A DNA stretch of 8,736 nucleotides from Anaerolineales bacterium (GTDB lineage: Bacteria; Chloroflexota; Anaerolineae; Anaerolineales; UBA6663), in assembly GCA_016789245.1 (NCBI GenBank), contig JAEURM010000067.1, forward strand, positions 1 through 8,736, in the 5' to 3' direction. The notes beneath the pieces were generated by a model. That model was given only the letters and a program-made list of their open reading frames with translations. It had not been told where the DNA came from and ran no database searches. Made by a program: the position numbers and the translations under genes. Position 1 is the stretch's first letter. Each line of letters begins with the position of its first letter. Below, one piece after another: positions 1 to 4,993 of the stretch.

Positions 1-160
1 CGCTTTCGCGGCCTGCCCCGTTCCTTGGGGAAGTGACGGCCCGTGTAAGATGAGTTGTTTAAGAAGTTTTCCAAGACTTATCAAACTCCATGGGGCGGTG
101 GAATTAAAGTAAATACAACTCACCAGTGATATAACTCTCCCATCTTCCAAGGAGCGTTAT
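1..160. other. Leader region upstream of the first SDR gene
   Basis: No gene can be supported here. The three plus-strand frames are open from the window edge and stop at 34-36 (frame 1), 106-108 (frame 2) and about 50 (frame 3). None gives a recognisable protein tail. A short CCCC-N7-GGGG inverted repeat lies near 17-31 with no T-tract. A weak -10-like TATAAC at 130-135 sits before the SDR gene without a convincing -35. A clear ribosome binding site, AAGGAG, is at 149-154. Confidence 0.4.
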
Positions 161-1009
161 ATGCAAGGCAAAACGGTTTTAGTAACCGGCGCTACAGCCG
201 GAATAGGCGAAGTAACAGCCCGCGAATTGGCACGGCAAGGAGCAATAGTGGTGGGTGTAGGCCGTAACGCGGAAAAATGCCGCACCACAGCCGAACAAAT
301 TCGGGCCGCCACAGGCAATGCACAAGTTAGTTTCATCGTAGCAGACTTATCTACACAGGCGGGCGTGCGGCAGGTGGCAGAAGCGTTTAAGCGCCAGCAC
401 AGCCGCTTAGACGTGCTCATCAACAATGCGGGCGCATACTTTGCCAACCGCCAAACCAGCGTAGATGGGCTGGAGCTGACGTTCGCCCTCAACCACATGG
501 CGTACTTCTTGCTTACAGATTTACTCTTAGACGTGCTCAAGGCTAGCGCGCCCGCCCGCATCATCAACGTTGCCTCGGCGGCCCATCGCTCACCCATCAA
601 ACTCAATTTTGATGACTTGCAAAACGAACGGGGTTACAATGGCTTTCCAGCTTACGGGCAATCTAAACTCGCCAATGTGCTGTTCACGTATGAATTGGCG
701 CGCCGCTTAGCCGGCACCGGCATCACGGCCAACACACTTCATCCGGGTTTTGTGGCCACCAACTTTGGCCACAACAACGGCCGCGTGGTTTCGTTCTTCA
801 TGAAAATCATCCAGCGCTTGAGCGCCCTCCAGCCCGAGCAAGGCGCGGCCACCACGCTGTACTTAGCCACTTCGCCCGCTGTGGAAGGTGTGACGGGCAA
901 GTATTTTGATCAATCGCGGGCGGTAGCATCATCACCAGAGTCTTACGATGAAGCCGCCGCCCGCCGGTTGTGGGAAGCCAGCGCCGCGTTGGTGCGCCAA
1001 CCGGCTTAA
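161..1009 (+). CDS. SDR family oxidoreductase, retinol dehydrogenase-like
   Basis: This 282-residue protein is a classical short-chain dehydrogenase, predicted to be a soluble NAD(P)H-dependent carbonyl/alcohol oxidoreductase. The dinucleotide motif TGATAGIG is at residues 9-16. NNAG is at 88-91, the structural Asn at 111, the catalytic Ser near 139 and the YxxxK pair at Y165/K169, followed by PGFVAT at 195-200. The arginine after the second strand (R35) favours NADP(H). The length, an insert rich in charged residues after the serine (about 142-160), and the lengthened C-terminus resemble retinol dehydrogenase 11-14/WW-domain oxidoreductase-type SDRs. In bacteria these rarely have a known substrate. 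The ATG has AAGGAG six bases upstream. The methyltransferase begins 12 bp after its stop, so the two are probably co-transcribed. The fold and catalysis are secure; the substrate is not predictable. Confidence 0.93.
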   Translation: MQGKTVLVTGATAGIGEVTARELARQGAIVVGVGRNAEKCRTTAEQIRAATGNAQVSFIVADLSTQAGVRQVAEAFKRQHSRLDVLINNAGAYFANRQTSVDGLELTFALNHMAYFLLTDLLLDVLKASAPARIINVASAAHRSPIKLNFDDLQNERGYNGFPAYGQSKLANVLFTYELARRLAGTGITANTLHPGFVATNFGHNNGRVVSFFMKIIQRLSALQPEQGAATTLYLATSPAVEGVTGKYFDQSRAVASSPESYDEAAARRLWEASAALVRQPA

Positions 1010-1021
1010 GCCTAATCAAAC

Positions 1022-1894
1022 ATGCCGCCGCATAGTTATTCCTTTCAGCGTTACCTCGCCAGCAAAAAAACGGTGGATGACCGCGCCCTCAACGCGCATG
1101 TGTGGCAAACGTTGGCCTGCCATTTACCCGCTCACGCCCCGCGCGTGCTAGAAGTGGGCGCGGGCATTGGCACTATGGCCGAGCGGCTGGCCGAGCGCCG
1201 CACCCTCACCCGCGCGCACTACACCGTTTTAGATGAGCAAGCTGAAAACATTGCCGTGGCGCGGGAGCGGCTGGCGGCATGTTCCCCTTTTACTTTAGAT
1301 TTTCAAATAGCTGAGGCGGTGGAATTTTGTGCGCGGCCGGAGCAGAGCGGCCAATATGATGTGCTGATTGCGCACGCGTTTTTAGATTTGTTAGATTTGC
1401 GCTCCGCCGTGCCCGCGTTACTGGCCGCGCTTAAGCCGGGCGGCGTGTTTTACTTCACGCTAAATTTTGATGGCGGCACGTTCTTCCAGCCGGAAATTGA
1501 GCGCGCACTGGATGACCAGATTGAAGCGCTTTACCACCGCACCATGGATGAGCGGCTCACCAACAACTTGCCTTCCGGTGATAGCCGCAGTGGGCGGCAC
1601 TTGTTTGGCGTTTTGCGGGAGTGCCGGGCAGAAATTCTGGCGGCGGGCAGTAGTGATTGGACGGTGTTTGCCCAGCCGGATGGCCGCTACCCGGCGGATG
1701 AAGCATACTTCCTGCATTTCATCATTCACACCCTGCACGGCGCACTCTGCCACCACCCAGAACTTAACCACGCGCACTTTGAAAACTGGATTACCCAACG
1801 CCACGCGCATATTGAACGCGGCGATCTAGTTTACATTGCACACCAGATGGATTTTGTGGGGAAAACCTTTTTGGGCGCTGATAAACACGGATAA
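1022..1894 (+). CDS. Class I SAM-dependent methyltransferase, substrate unknown
   Basis: This 290-residue protein has a Rossmann-fold methyltransferase core. Motif I, LEVGAGIG, is at residues 43-50. The acidic residue binding the SAM ribose is likely D71 (in YTVLDEQ). The strand-4 segment YDVLIAHAFLDLLDL is at 112-126 and the post-motif LKPGGVFYFTLNFDGG begins at 137. The C-terminal half carries GDSRSGRHL (186-194), AAGSSDW (207-213) and YIAHQMDF (271-278), which look like a conserved family-specific cap rather than a generic core. I associate this arrangement with uncharacterised Chloroflexota methyltransferases, from memory. The ATG lies 12 bp after the SDR stop without a Shine-Dalgarno, so translation is probably coupled. 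The last six or so codons and the stop fall inside a dispersed repeat (1878-1915), so the tail GADKHG is probably repeat-derived. Whether it methylates a small molecule or a macromolecule cannot be told. Confidence 0.88.
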   Translation: MPPHSYSFQRYLASKKTVDDRALNAHVWQTLACHLPAHAPRVLEVGAGIGTMAERLAERRTLTRAHYTVLDEQAENIAVARERLAACSPFTLDFQIAEAVEFCARPEQSGQYDVLIAHAFLDLLDLRSAVPALLAALKPGGVFYFTLNFDGGTFFQPEIERALDDQIEALYHRTMDERLTNNLPSGDSRSGRHLFGVLRECRAEILAAGSSDWTVFAQPDGRYPADEAYFLHFIIHTLHGALCHHPELNHAHFENWITQRHAHIERGDLVYIAHQMDFVGKTFLGADKHG

Positions 1895-1915
1895 ATGCAG
1901 ATTTCCGAAGTCTGA
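1878..1915. repeat. Dispersed-repeat fragment at the methyltransferase 3' end
   Basis: The segment GATAAACACGGATAAATGCA followed by GATTTCCGAAGTCTGAG looks like the dispersed 'cacggataaa...cagattt' sequence found between genes in many bacterial genomes (recalled, not searched). Ten bases, cacggataaa (1886-1895), recur exactly at 7248-7257 in the other repeat-rich gap. The methyltransferase stop codon (1892-1894) lies inside it. Confidence 0.5.
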
Positions 1916-1923
1916 GCTAGCCC

Positions 1924-2235
1924 ATGAACCAACAACTCCCCACCCACTTACACAAGATTTTATCTGCCGCTACTTGGGCCGCGTGGAGCGTGGAACAGCA
2001 AGCGTATATTTTGAAATTTGAGGGCCAACCCGTGCTAGGCAAAAGTTTTTATGCGGGCAAAAAATGGGAGCTTGACCGCCACCGTCCAACCTTTGGTGAA
2101 ATTTGCCCTAAGTGTTATTTTGAATTTTGTTTTTACGCCGAGCCGCGCAACTACTCTCTGGGGGATGCGGATGTGATGAACTTGATGAAATGCGCCAACG
2201 TCACTTGCCAGCATGAGTTTGAGTCAAAGATGTAG
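1924..2235 (+). CDS. Small hypothetical protein with a four-cysteine zinc-binding motif
   Basis: This 103-residue protein is not one I recognise. The first 60 residues are rich in aromatic and basic residues (AATWAAWSVEQQAYILKF). The C-terminal part has CPKC at 61-64 and a second pair C90-x4-C95 just before the end, which would suit one small structural zinc site; C69 is a spare cysteine. There is no signal peptide or membrane segment. The ATG has no good ribosome binding site (GAG about 10 bases upstream), and the gene follows the methyltransferase by 29 bp of repeat-like DNA. It is probably the last gene of the plus-strand run and converges on the acyltransferase gene. The cysteine pairs and uninterrupted frame argue for a real gene, but homologues would have to confirm it. 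Confidence 0.62.
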   Translation: MNQQLPTHLHKILSAATWAAWSVEQQAYILKFEGQPVLGKSFYAGKKWELDRHRPTFGEICPKCYFEFCFYAEPRNYSLGDADVMNLMKCANVTCQHEFESKM

Positions 2236-2239
2236 TTTT

Positions 2240-2312
2240 ATCGTCGGTCACCCTTCGCGCGAAAAAGTCACTTTGATTTGGGGCTTTGGCATTCGCGCTC
2301 AGAATGACAGTG
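2240..2312. repeat. REP-like dispersed element in a convergent gap
   Basis: The gap between the two convergent genes reads, on the minus strand, CTGTCATTCTGAGCGCGAAT, then a CAAAG/CCCCAAATCAAAG stretch, then TTCGCGCGAAGGGTGACC. The TGTCATTCTGAGCG core and the GCGAAGGGTGAC motif are typical of short extragenic repeats common in Chloroflexota and other environmental bacteria (recalled, not searched). TTCGCGCGAA is itself a perfect 10-bp palindrome. No U-tract terminator is visible for either gene, so the element may end both transcripts. Confidence 0.45.
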
Positions 2313-2321
2313 CTGAAAATT

Positions 2322-3215
2322 TCACCGTACGCCCTCCGTCACCAACTGCCAATGGGTGGGCGGGCGCTCAATTAATTCCCGCGCCGCGCGGACGATGACC
2401 AAGTGCGGCTCACCCGTAGCCGCCAGTTCCCGCGCCAGCGTAGGCTTCCCTAACGCCACGCGCACCGTTACGCCTTGGTAGCCGCGCCACAAAATCTGCA
2501 ACATCGCCGCCATCTTCTCTTTATCTTTAGTCGTTCTGTGCAAACGCGTGAGCGGGTGGCGGTGTGGCGCTGGGTGCAGTACGCCGCTCACAATGGCGGG
2601 TAGCACTTGCGTTTCCGGCGCGAGGCGCGCAAACAAGCTCACACTATCAGACCATTTTTCTAAAGATTGAGCCGCGCCGGGCAAAACAGCCGGGTCTGGC
2701 TCAATACTGCCGCCGGGGAAAGTGAGCACCGCGCGCCCAGCTTGCAATTGCTTCACCACCGCCCGCGCCACGCCCGCCCGTTTGCCAGTATCTTCCGGCA
2801 CATAGATGATTTGGCGGCTGGTGTTTTCTAGCGTTTGCAAAAAAGGCCGCTCCAGCGCCACCACGCGCAAATCTGGGCGGCCAAGGGCCACAAACAGCGC
2901 CACCGTATCTGCCATGCCCGGGTGATTGGAAAGCACCAGCACTGGCCCACTCACCGGAACATGCTCGCGCCCGGCCACGTACATGTGGCGCAAGTAGCGT
3001 TTGAGAATCCACTCGGCGCCAAACGGCAGGCCGCGTTCGCCCACCCACGCATCGTACGTCAGCACTTGCTCGGCAAAGCGGCGCGCTGGCCAGCGAAACA
3101 GCGCACTTAAAAACGCTCGCCCGCGCTGGAGGTGTGCCAGCCCGAGCGAGTCAAACATATCGATGAGATTGATTTCGGTGAGGGTGTTAAGTTGTTGCGG
3201 GTTCAAGCGCGGCAT
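2322..3215 (-). CDS. PlsC-like 1-acyl-glycerol-phosphate acyltransferase family protein
   Basis: This 297-residue protein belongs to the glycerolphosphate acyltransferase superfamily (PlsC/LPLAT). It carries the acyl-transfer motif NHPGMAD at residues 97-103, giving the H98-x4-D103 catalytic pair. A later block, RAVLTFPGGSIEPD (161-174), corresponds to the FPEG-type acceptor-binding motif, with Gly in place of the usual Glu. RQIIYVPED (134-142) matches the block before it. It probably moves an acyl chain onto a lipid or lysophospholipid at the inner membrane face, though no clear transmembrane helix precedes the motif. An in-frame ATG at 3308 would add 31 residues encoded by the hairpin cluster. 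I chose 3215 because conserved-looking protein starts there and a -10 box (TATACT) lies exactly six bases upstream, implying a leaderless mRNA. The acceptor is unknown. Confidence 0.86.
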   Translation of the reverse strand: MPRLNPQQLNTLTEINLIDMFDSLGLAHLQRGRAFLSALFRWPARRFAEQVLTYDAWVGERGLPFGAEWILKRYLRHMYVAGREHVPVSGPVLVLSNHPGMADTVALFVALGRPDLRVVALERPFLQTLENTSRQIIYVPEDTGKRAGVARAVVKQLQAGRAVLTFPGGSIEPDPAVLPGAAQSLEKWSDSVSLFARLAPETQVLPAIVSGVLHPAPHRHPLTRLHRTTKDKEKMAAMLQILWRGYQGVTVRVALGKPTLARELAATGEPHLVIVRAARELIERPPTHWQLVTEGVR

Positions 3216-3221
3216 GGGGAA

Positions 3222-3250
3222 AGTATAGCCGCGTTTACTGGCGCAGTTAA
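3222..3250 (-). promoter_or_regulatory. Predicted leaderless promoter of the acyltransferase gene
   Basis: On the minus strand a -35-like TTAACT (3250 to 3245) and a -10-like TATACT (3227 to 3222) are separated by 17 bp. Placing the first T of the -10 box at -12 puts +1 on the A of the ATG at 3215. No Shine-Dalgarno is present. The -35 box lies within one arm of the inverted repeat at 3239-3262. Confidence 0.5.
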
Positions 3251-3262
3251 AAAACTGCACCA
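3239..3262. repeat. Inverted repeat over the acyltransferase -35 region
   Basis: GCAGTT (3243-3248) and AACTGC (3253-3258) are perfect 6-bp arms around AAAA. After one mismatch the pairing continues with TGG (3239-3241) and CCA (3260-3262). Because one arm contains the predicted -35 box, it could be an operator for a repressor. It could equally be an RNA hairpin downstream of the zinc-ribbon gene. Confidence 0.45.
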
Positions 3263-3268
3263 ACACAA

Positions 3269-3322
3269 AGCGAAGCCCGCCTACGCGGGCTACACTTATA
3301 GCCGCCATACGGCGGCTTCGCT
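3269..3322. repeat. Composite palindrome: two tandem hairpins in a closing stem
   Basis: Hairpin one is AGCCCGC-CTAC-GCGGGCT (3274-3291), with a perfect 7-bp stem and 4-base loop. Hairpin two is AGCCGCC-ATAC-GGCGGCT (3300-3317), of the same design. The pair is enclosed by 8-bp perfect arms, AGCGAAGC (3269-3276) and GCTTCGCT (3315-3322). This is REP/BIME-like. No T-tract follows on either strand, so it is not a standard intrinsic terminator, although it sits 40 bp downstream of the zinc-ribbon gene stop. Confidence 0.7.
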
Positions 3323-3361
3323 ATTTGTTGCCGCGAATTTATTCGCCGGCCAAAAAAAACC

Positions 3362-3856
3362 TTACCCTAAAACAGAATTACCTGCGCGTTGCACGGGCGC
3401 GCCACACCCCAAGCAACTGCTTTGGTCTTTGGGCACATCGCGGCCACAATACCGGCATTCCCGCTTGTTGACGTTGCGGCCACAGTGTGGGCAAATTTCA
3501 AAGCCCTCTTTCACTTCCAAGCGGCAGTTTACACATTGCACCATTGTCTGTGCTGGCTCAGCTGGTGGTTGCGCATCACCCCACGGCGTAGGTGTTGGCC
3601 CTTGCGTGGGAGGTGGATTGCCCCACGGTTGGCCGGTTGGCATCTGTTGCTGGCGGTTTTGCTGGCGCGTGGCTTCTTCAATGATGCGGCCAATAATCAT
3701 GGCGGGAATCACCCAGCCCATGCCGCCACCACCACCGCCCCAACCGCCCATATGCCCGCGCCGCCGCCCGCCGCCAAAAATCTCACGGCCTATATCACCG
3801 CTTAATTCTCGGCCGAGATGTTTACCGACTTGGTTAAGAATATCAAAAGGATTCAT
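3362..3856 (-). CDS. Glycine-rich protein with C-terminal double zinc ribbon
   Basis: This 164-residue protein has four parts. Residues 1-27 form a short amphipathic N-terminus (NPFDILNQVGKHLGRELSG). Residues 28-47 are Gly/Arg-rich. Residues 48-64 are a hydrophobic stretch (GWVIPAMIIGRIIEEA), possibly membrane-associated but with acidic residues at its end. Then comes a Gln/Pro-rich linker (66-103). The C-terminus has four CxxC knuckles, at 108-111, 122-125, 134-137 and 148-151. Both pairs are spaced CxxC-x10-CxxC, the pattern of a double zinc ribbon (DZR). Such modules usually bind proteins or nucleic acids; the role here is unknown. The start is firm: AGGAG lies about nine bases before the ATG, and a possible -10 box TAAAAT is at 3882 to 3877. 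It stands alone between two repeat clusters. Confidence 0.85.
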   Translation of the reverse strand: MNPFDILNQVGKHLGRELSGDIGREIFGGGRRRGHMGGWGGGGGGMGWVIPAMIIGRIIEEATRQQNRQQQMPTGQPWGNPPPTQGPTPTPWGDAQPPAEPAQTMVQCVNCRLEVKEGFEICPHCGRNVNKRECRYCGRDVPKDQSSCLGCGAPVQRAGNSVLG

Positions 3857-3876
3857 GGCCTTGCTCCTGATACCTA

Positions 3877-3882
3877 ATTTTA
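3877..3882 (-). promoter_or_regulatory. Possible -10 box of the zinc-ribbon gene
   Basis: TAAAAT on the minus strand lies 20 bases upstream of the ATG and just ahead of the AGGAG ribosome binding site. No convincing -35 hexamer is found at 16-18 bp. The assignment rests on the -10 match and position alone. Confidence 0.3.
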
Positions 3883-3965
3883 CGCAAGTTACCGCCGCTG
3901 AGTTGTGCCCAAGCCGCCATTTGCCTGACGGCTAGCGGCTAGAAACCATTTTTAATTGGATTTTG

Positions 3966-4038
3966 AAACAAGCACCCTGAGCCTGTCGAAGGGTGCGCTC
4001 TTGTTTAGAACGGCGCGCTTCGACAAGCTCAGCGTGCC
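3966..4038. repeat. Inverted pair of REP elements (CTTCGACAGGCTCAG type)
   Basis: Unit one (3972-3996) folds as GCACCCT...AGGGTGC with an 11-base loop. Its stem is lengthened by AAACAAG (3966-3972) and CTTGTTT (4000-4006). Unit two (4012-4038) folds with arms GGCGCGCT/AGCGTGCC, 7 of 8 paired plus a wobble. The core of unit one, read in reverse complement, is CTTCGACAGGCTCAG, and unit two has CTTCGACAAGCTCAG, a 14 of 15 match. This is a BIME-like inverted arrangement. The sequence is a widespread extragenic palindrome (recalled, not searched). It follows the 167-residue membrane protein gene and may act as its transcript end. Confidence 0.75.
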
Positions 4039-4068
4039 TAACCTCTAATTTTAGGTTGTTAAGAGATT

Positions 4069-4572
4069 TTATCTAACCCTAAACGCGGCGCGGATGGCCT
4101 GCCACCAACTCATCGGTTTCTCAGCCGTTAGCAAGCCGTACTCCCGCAAAGTTTGCGGCCACACCAGCCACACCAACCCCAGCAGTGGCTGAAAGAGCGG
4201 GAAGAAACCGTAATCTGCGCCAAAGTGGCGCCACACCGTGCTCCCAATCATTTCTGGAACGATGAAGCTGAGCGTGCCCACAATCAACGTGAGTAACGTT
4301 TCAATGCCGAGCGAAGCCACGGAAAGCCGCCACGCCCACGGCTTGCGTTTGAAAAAGCCAATGGTGGCTACCAAATAACACAACGCGGCCACGCCACTGA
4401 GGCTGGGTGCTAAATAATTGGTGACGCCGGCTTTGAACAAAAGTTGATAGAGAGACCGCACACCCGTGGAAATGGCGAGGATGGGATAAGAAAGACCGAG
4501 AATAAAACCAATGCCCAGCAAAATATCAGTGAGCTTGCTGGGAGATGTGGGAGAAGCTGTGCCGTGGGTCAT
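4069..4572 (-). CDS. Hypothetical integral membrane protein, four predicted helices
   Basis: This 167-residue protein is not one I recognise. Hydrophobic segments lie near residues 15-36, 58-74, 82-106 and 123-139, giving about four membrane helices with no signal peptide. A basic loop, FKRKPWAWR (74-82), lies between helices two and three and is probably cytoplasmic. The C-terminal tail (142-167) is basic and Trp-rich. A longer frame starting at 4650 would begin inside the loop-proximal stem of the upstream gene's terminator and encode polar, unlike sequence. The ATG at 4572 is therefore preferred: a TATGCT box lies exactly six bases before it and no ribosome binding site is seen, so the mRNA may be leaderless. 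There is no functional clue beyond membrane location. Confidence 0.72.
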   Translation of the reverse strand: MTHGTASPTSPSKLTDILLGIGFILGLSYPILAISTGVRSLYQLLFKAGVTNYLAPSLSGVAALCYLVATIGFFKRKPWAWRLSVASLGIETLLTLIVGTLSFIVPEMIGSTVWRHFGADYGFFPLFQPLLGLVWLVWPQTLREYGLLTAEKPMSWWQAIRAAFRVR

Positions 4573-4578
4573 GCGCAA

Positions 4579-4584
4579 AGCATA
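4579..4584 (-). promoter_or_regulatory. Possible leaderless -10 box of the four-helix membrane protein gene
   Basis: TATGCT on the minus strand ends exactly six bases before the ATG at 4572, the same geometry as the acyltransferase promoter. No -35 hexamer is recognisable at 17 bp. The absence of a Shine-Dalgarno and the terminator just upstream support a fresh start of transcription here. Confidence 0.35.
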
Positions 4585-4635
4585 ACATTCAACCGAGTGG
4601 GTGGTGGCATAAGTTTTTGTAAGTTGCGTGATAAC

Positions 4636-4671
4636 AAAAAAGCGCCGCACGTTTTACACATGCGGCGCTTT
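4636..4671 (-). terminator. Intrinsic terminator after the YgaP-like gene
   Basis: On the minus strand, AAAGCGCCGCA (4671 to 4661) pairs perfectly over 11 bp with TGCGGCGCTTT (4649 to 4639) around an 11-base loop, and runs into T6 (4641 to 4636). It begins 17 bases after the stop of the 75-residue gene. This is a textbook rho-independent terminator. Confidence 0.93.
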
Positions 4672-4688
4672 GCAAGGAGCCTGCCCGG

Positions 4689-4916
4689 CTACTTGGCGGC
4701 GCGGATCTTCGCGCCACTGAGCGGGGCGCCGAACAGCGGGGCAAACACGCAGAAATCAAACAGGCCAGCCAACAGGGGCAGAGCGCCCACCACGGCCACA
4801 ATTAAGCCGGTGGTATCACCCATGCCCAGCCAGCCCCACAGAATGAGGGCGAGGCCAGCGATGATGCGCACGATGCGGCCAGCGGTGGAAGCCATAAAAG
4901 CAACGAAGGGGTTCAT
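4689..4916 (-). CDS. YgaP-like small membrane protein (DUF2892 family)
   Basis: This 75-residue protein has two hydrophobic helices, near residues 15-31 and 36-54, joined by a short Gly/Asp turn (GMGDTTG). The segment LAGLFDFCVFAPLFG (49-63) resembles the conserved 'GL..FCPLY..LG' end of the DUF2892/YgaP transmembrane domain, including the cysteine (C56). These domains occur alone or fused to rhodanese domains, and their role is unclear. An upstream ATG at 4949 is in frame, but 4916 is preferred: AGGAG lies eight bases before it, and a family-typical MNP start follows. A TATAGT box with a CRP-like palindrome at about -41 lies upstream, and a strong terminator follows. It therefore appears to be a single-gene transcript controlled by the neighbouring Crp/Fnr protein. 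Confidence 0.78.
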   Translation of the reverse strand: MNPFVAFMASTAGRIVRIIAGLALILWGWLGMGDTTGLIVAVVGALPLLAGLFDFCVFAPLFGAPLSGAKIRAAK

Positions 4917-4951
4917 GAGAGTGTCTCCTAATGAATGAAAATCTTGCACTC

Positions 4952-4957
4952 ACTATA
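4952..4957 (-). promoter_or_regulatory. -10 box of the YgaP-like gene
   Basis: TATAGT on the minus strand (5 of 6 to consensus) predicts a start near 4945 and a leader of about 28 bases carrying the AGGAG site. No TTGACA-like -35 lies at 16-18 bp, where the sequence is a G-run. This fits a promoter that depends on an activator. Confidence 0.6.
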
Positions 4958-4978
4958 GGAGATTGTTCGCCCCCCGTC

Positions 4979-4993
4979 TGTGACAAAGTCACA
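4979..4993. promoter_or_regulatory. CRP-type operator palindrome TGTGAC-AAA-GTCACA
   Basis: TGTGACAAAGTCACA is a perfect inverted repeat with TGTGA/TCACA half-sites, one base closer together than the E. coli CRP site (N5 rather than N6). Its centre, 4986, is 29 bases upstream of the first T of the TATAGT box, that is about -41 from the predicted start. This is the class II activator position. It overlaps the stop codon (4989-4991) of the Crp/Fnr gene, whose recognition helix has the matching R-E-x3-R pattern. Confidence 0.65.

Noticed and set aside
157..606. Minus-strand open frame of 149 codons opposite the first SDR gene
   Set aside because: The encoded sequence is low-complexity Ala/Ser/Thr-rich with no motif, and the plus-strand SDR has all its catalytic motifs and a ribosome binding site.
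3216..3308. Longer start for the acyltransferase at 3308
   Set aside because: The extra 31 residues are encoded by the hairpin repeats and the promoter. No ribosome binding site precedes them.
3132..3935. Plus-strand open frame of 267 codons
   Set aside because: It is antisense to the zinc-ribbon gene and crosses the hairpin cluster. Its Pro/Arg-rich product is what the Gly-rich and CxxC codons give on the opposite strand.
4573..4650. Longer start for the four-helix membrane protein at 4650
   Set aside because: That ATG lies in the terminator hairpin of the upstream gene, and the added residues look unlike the rest of the protein.
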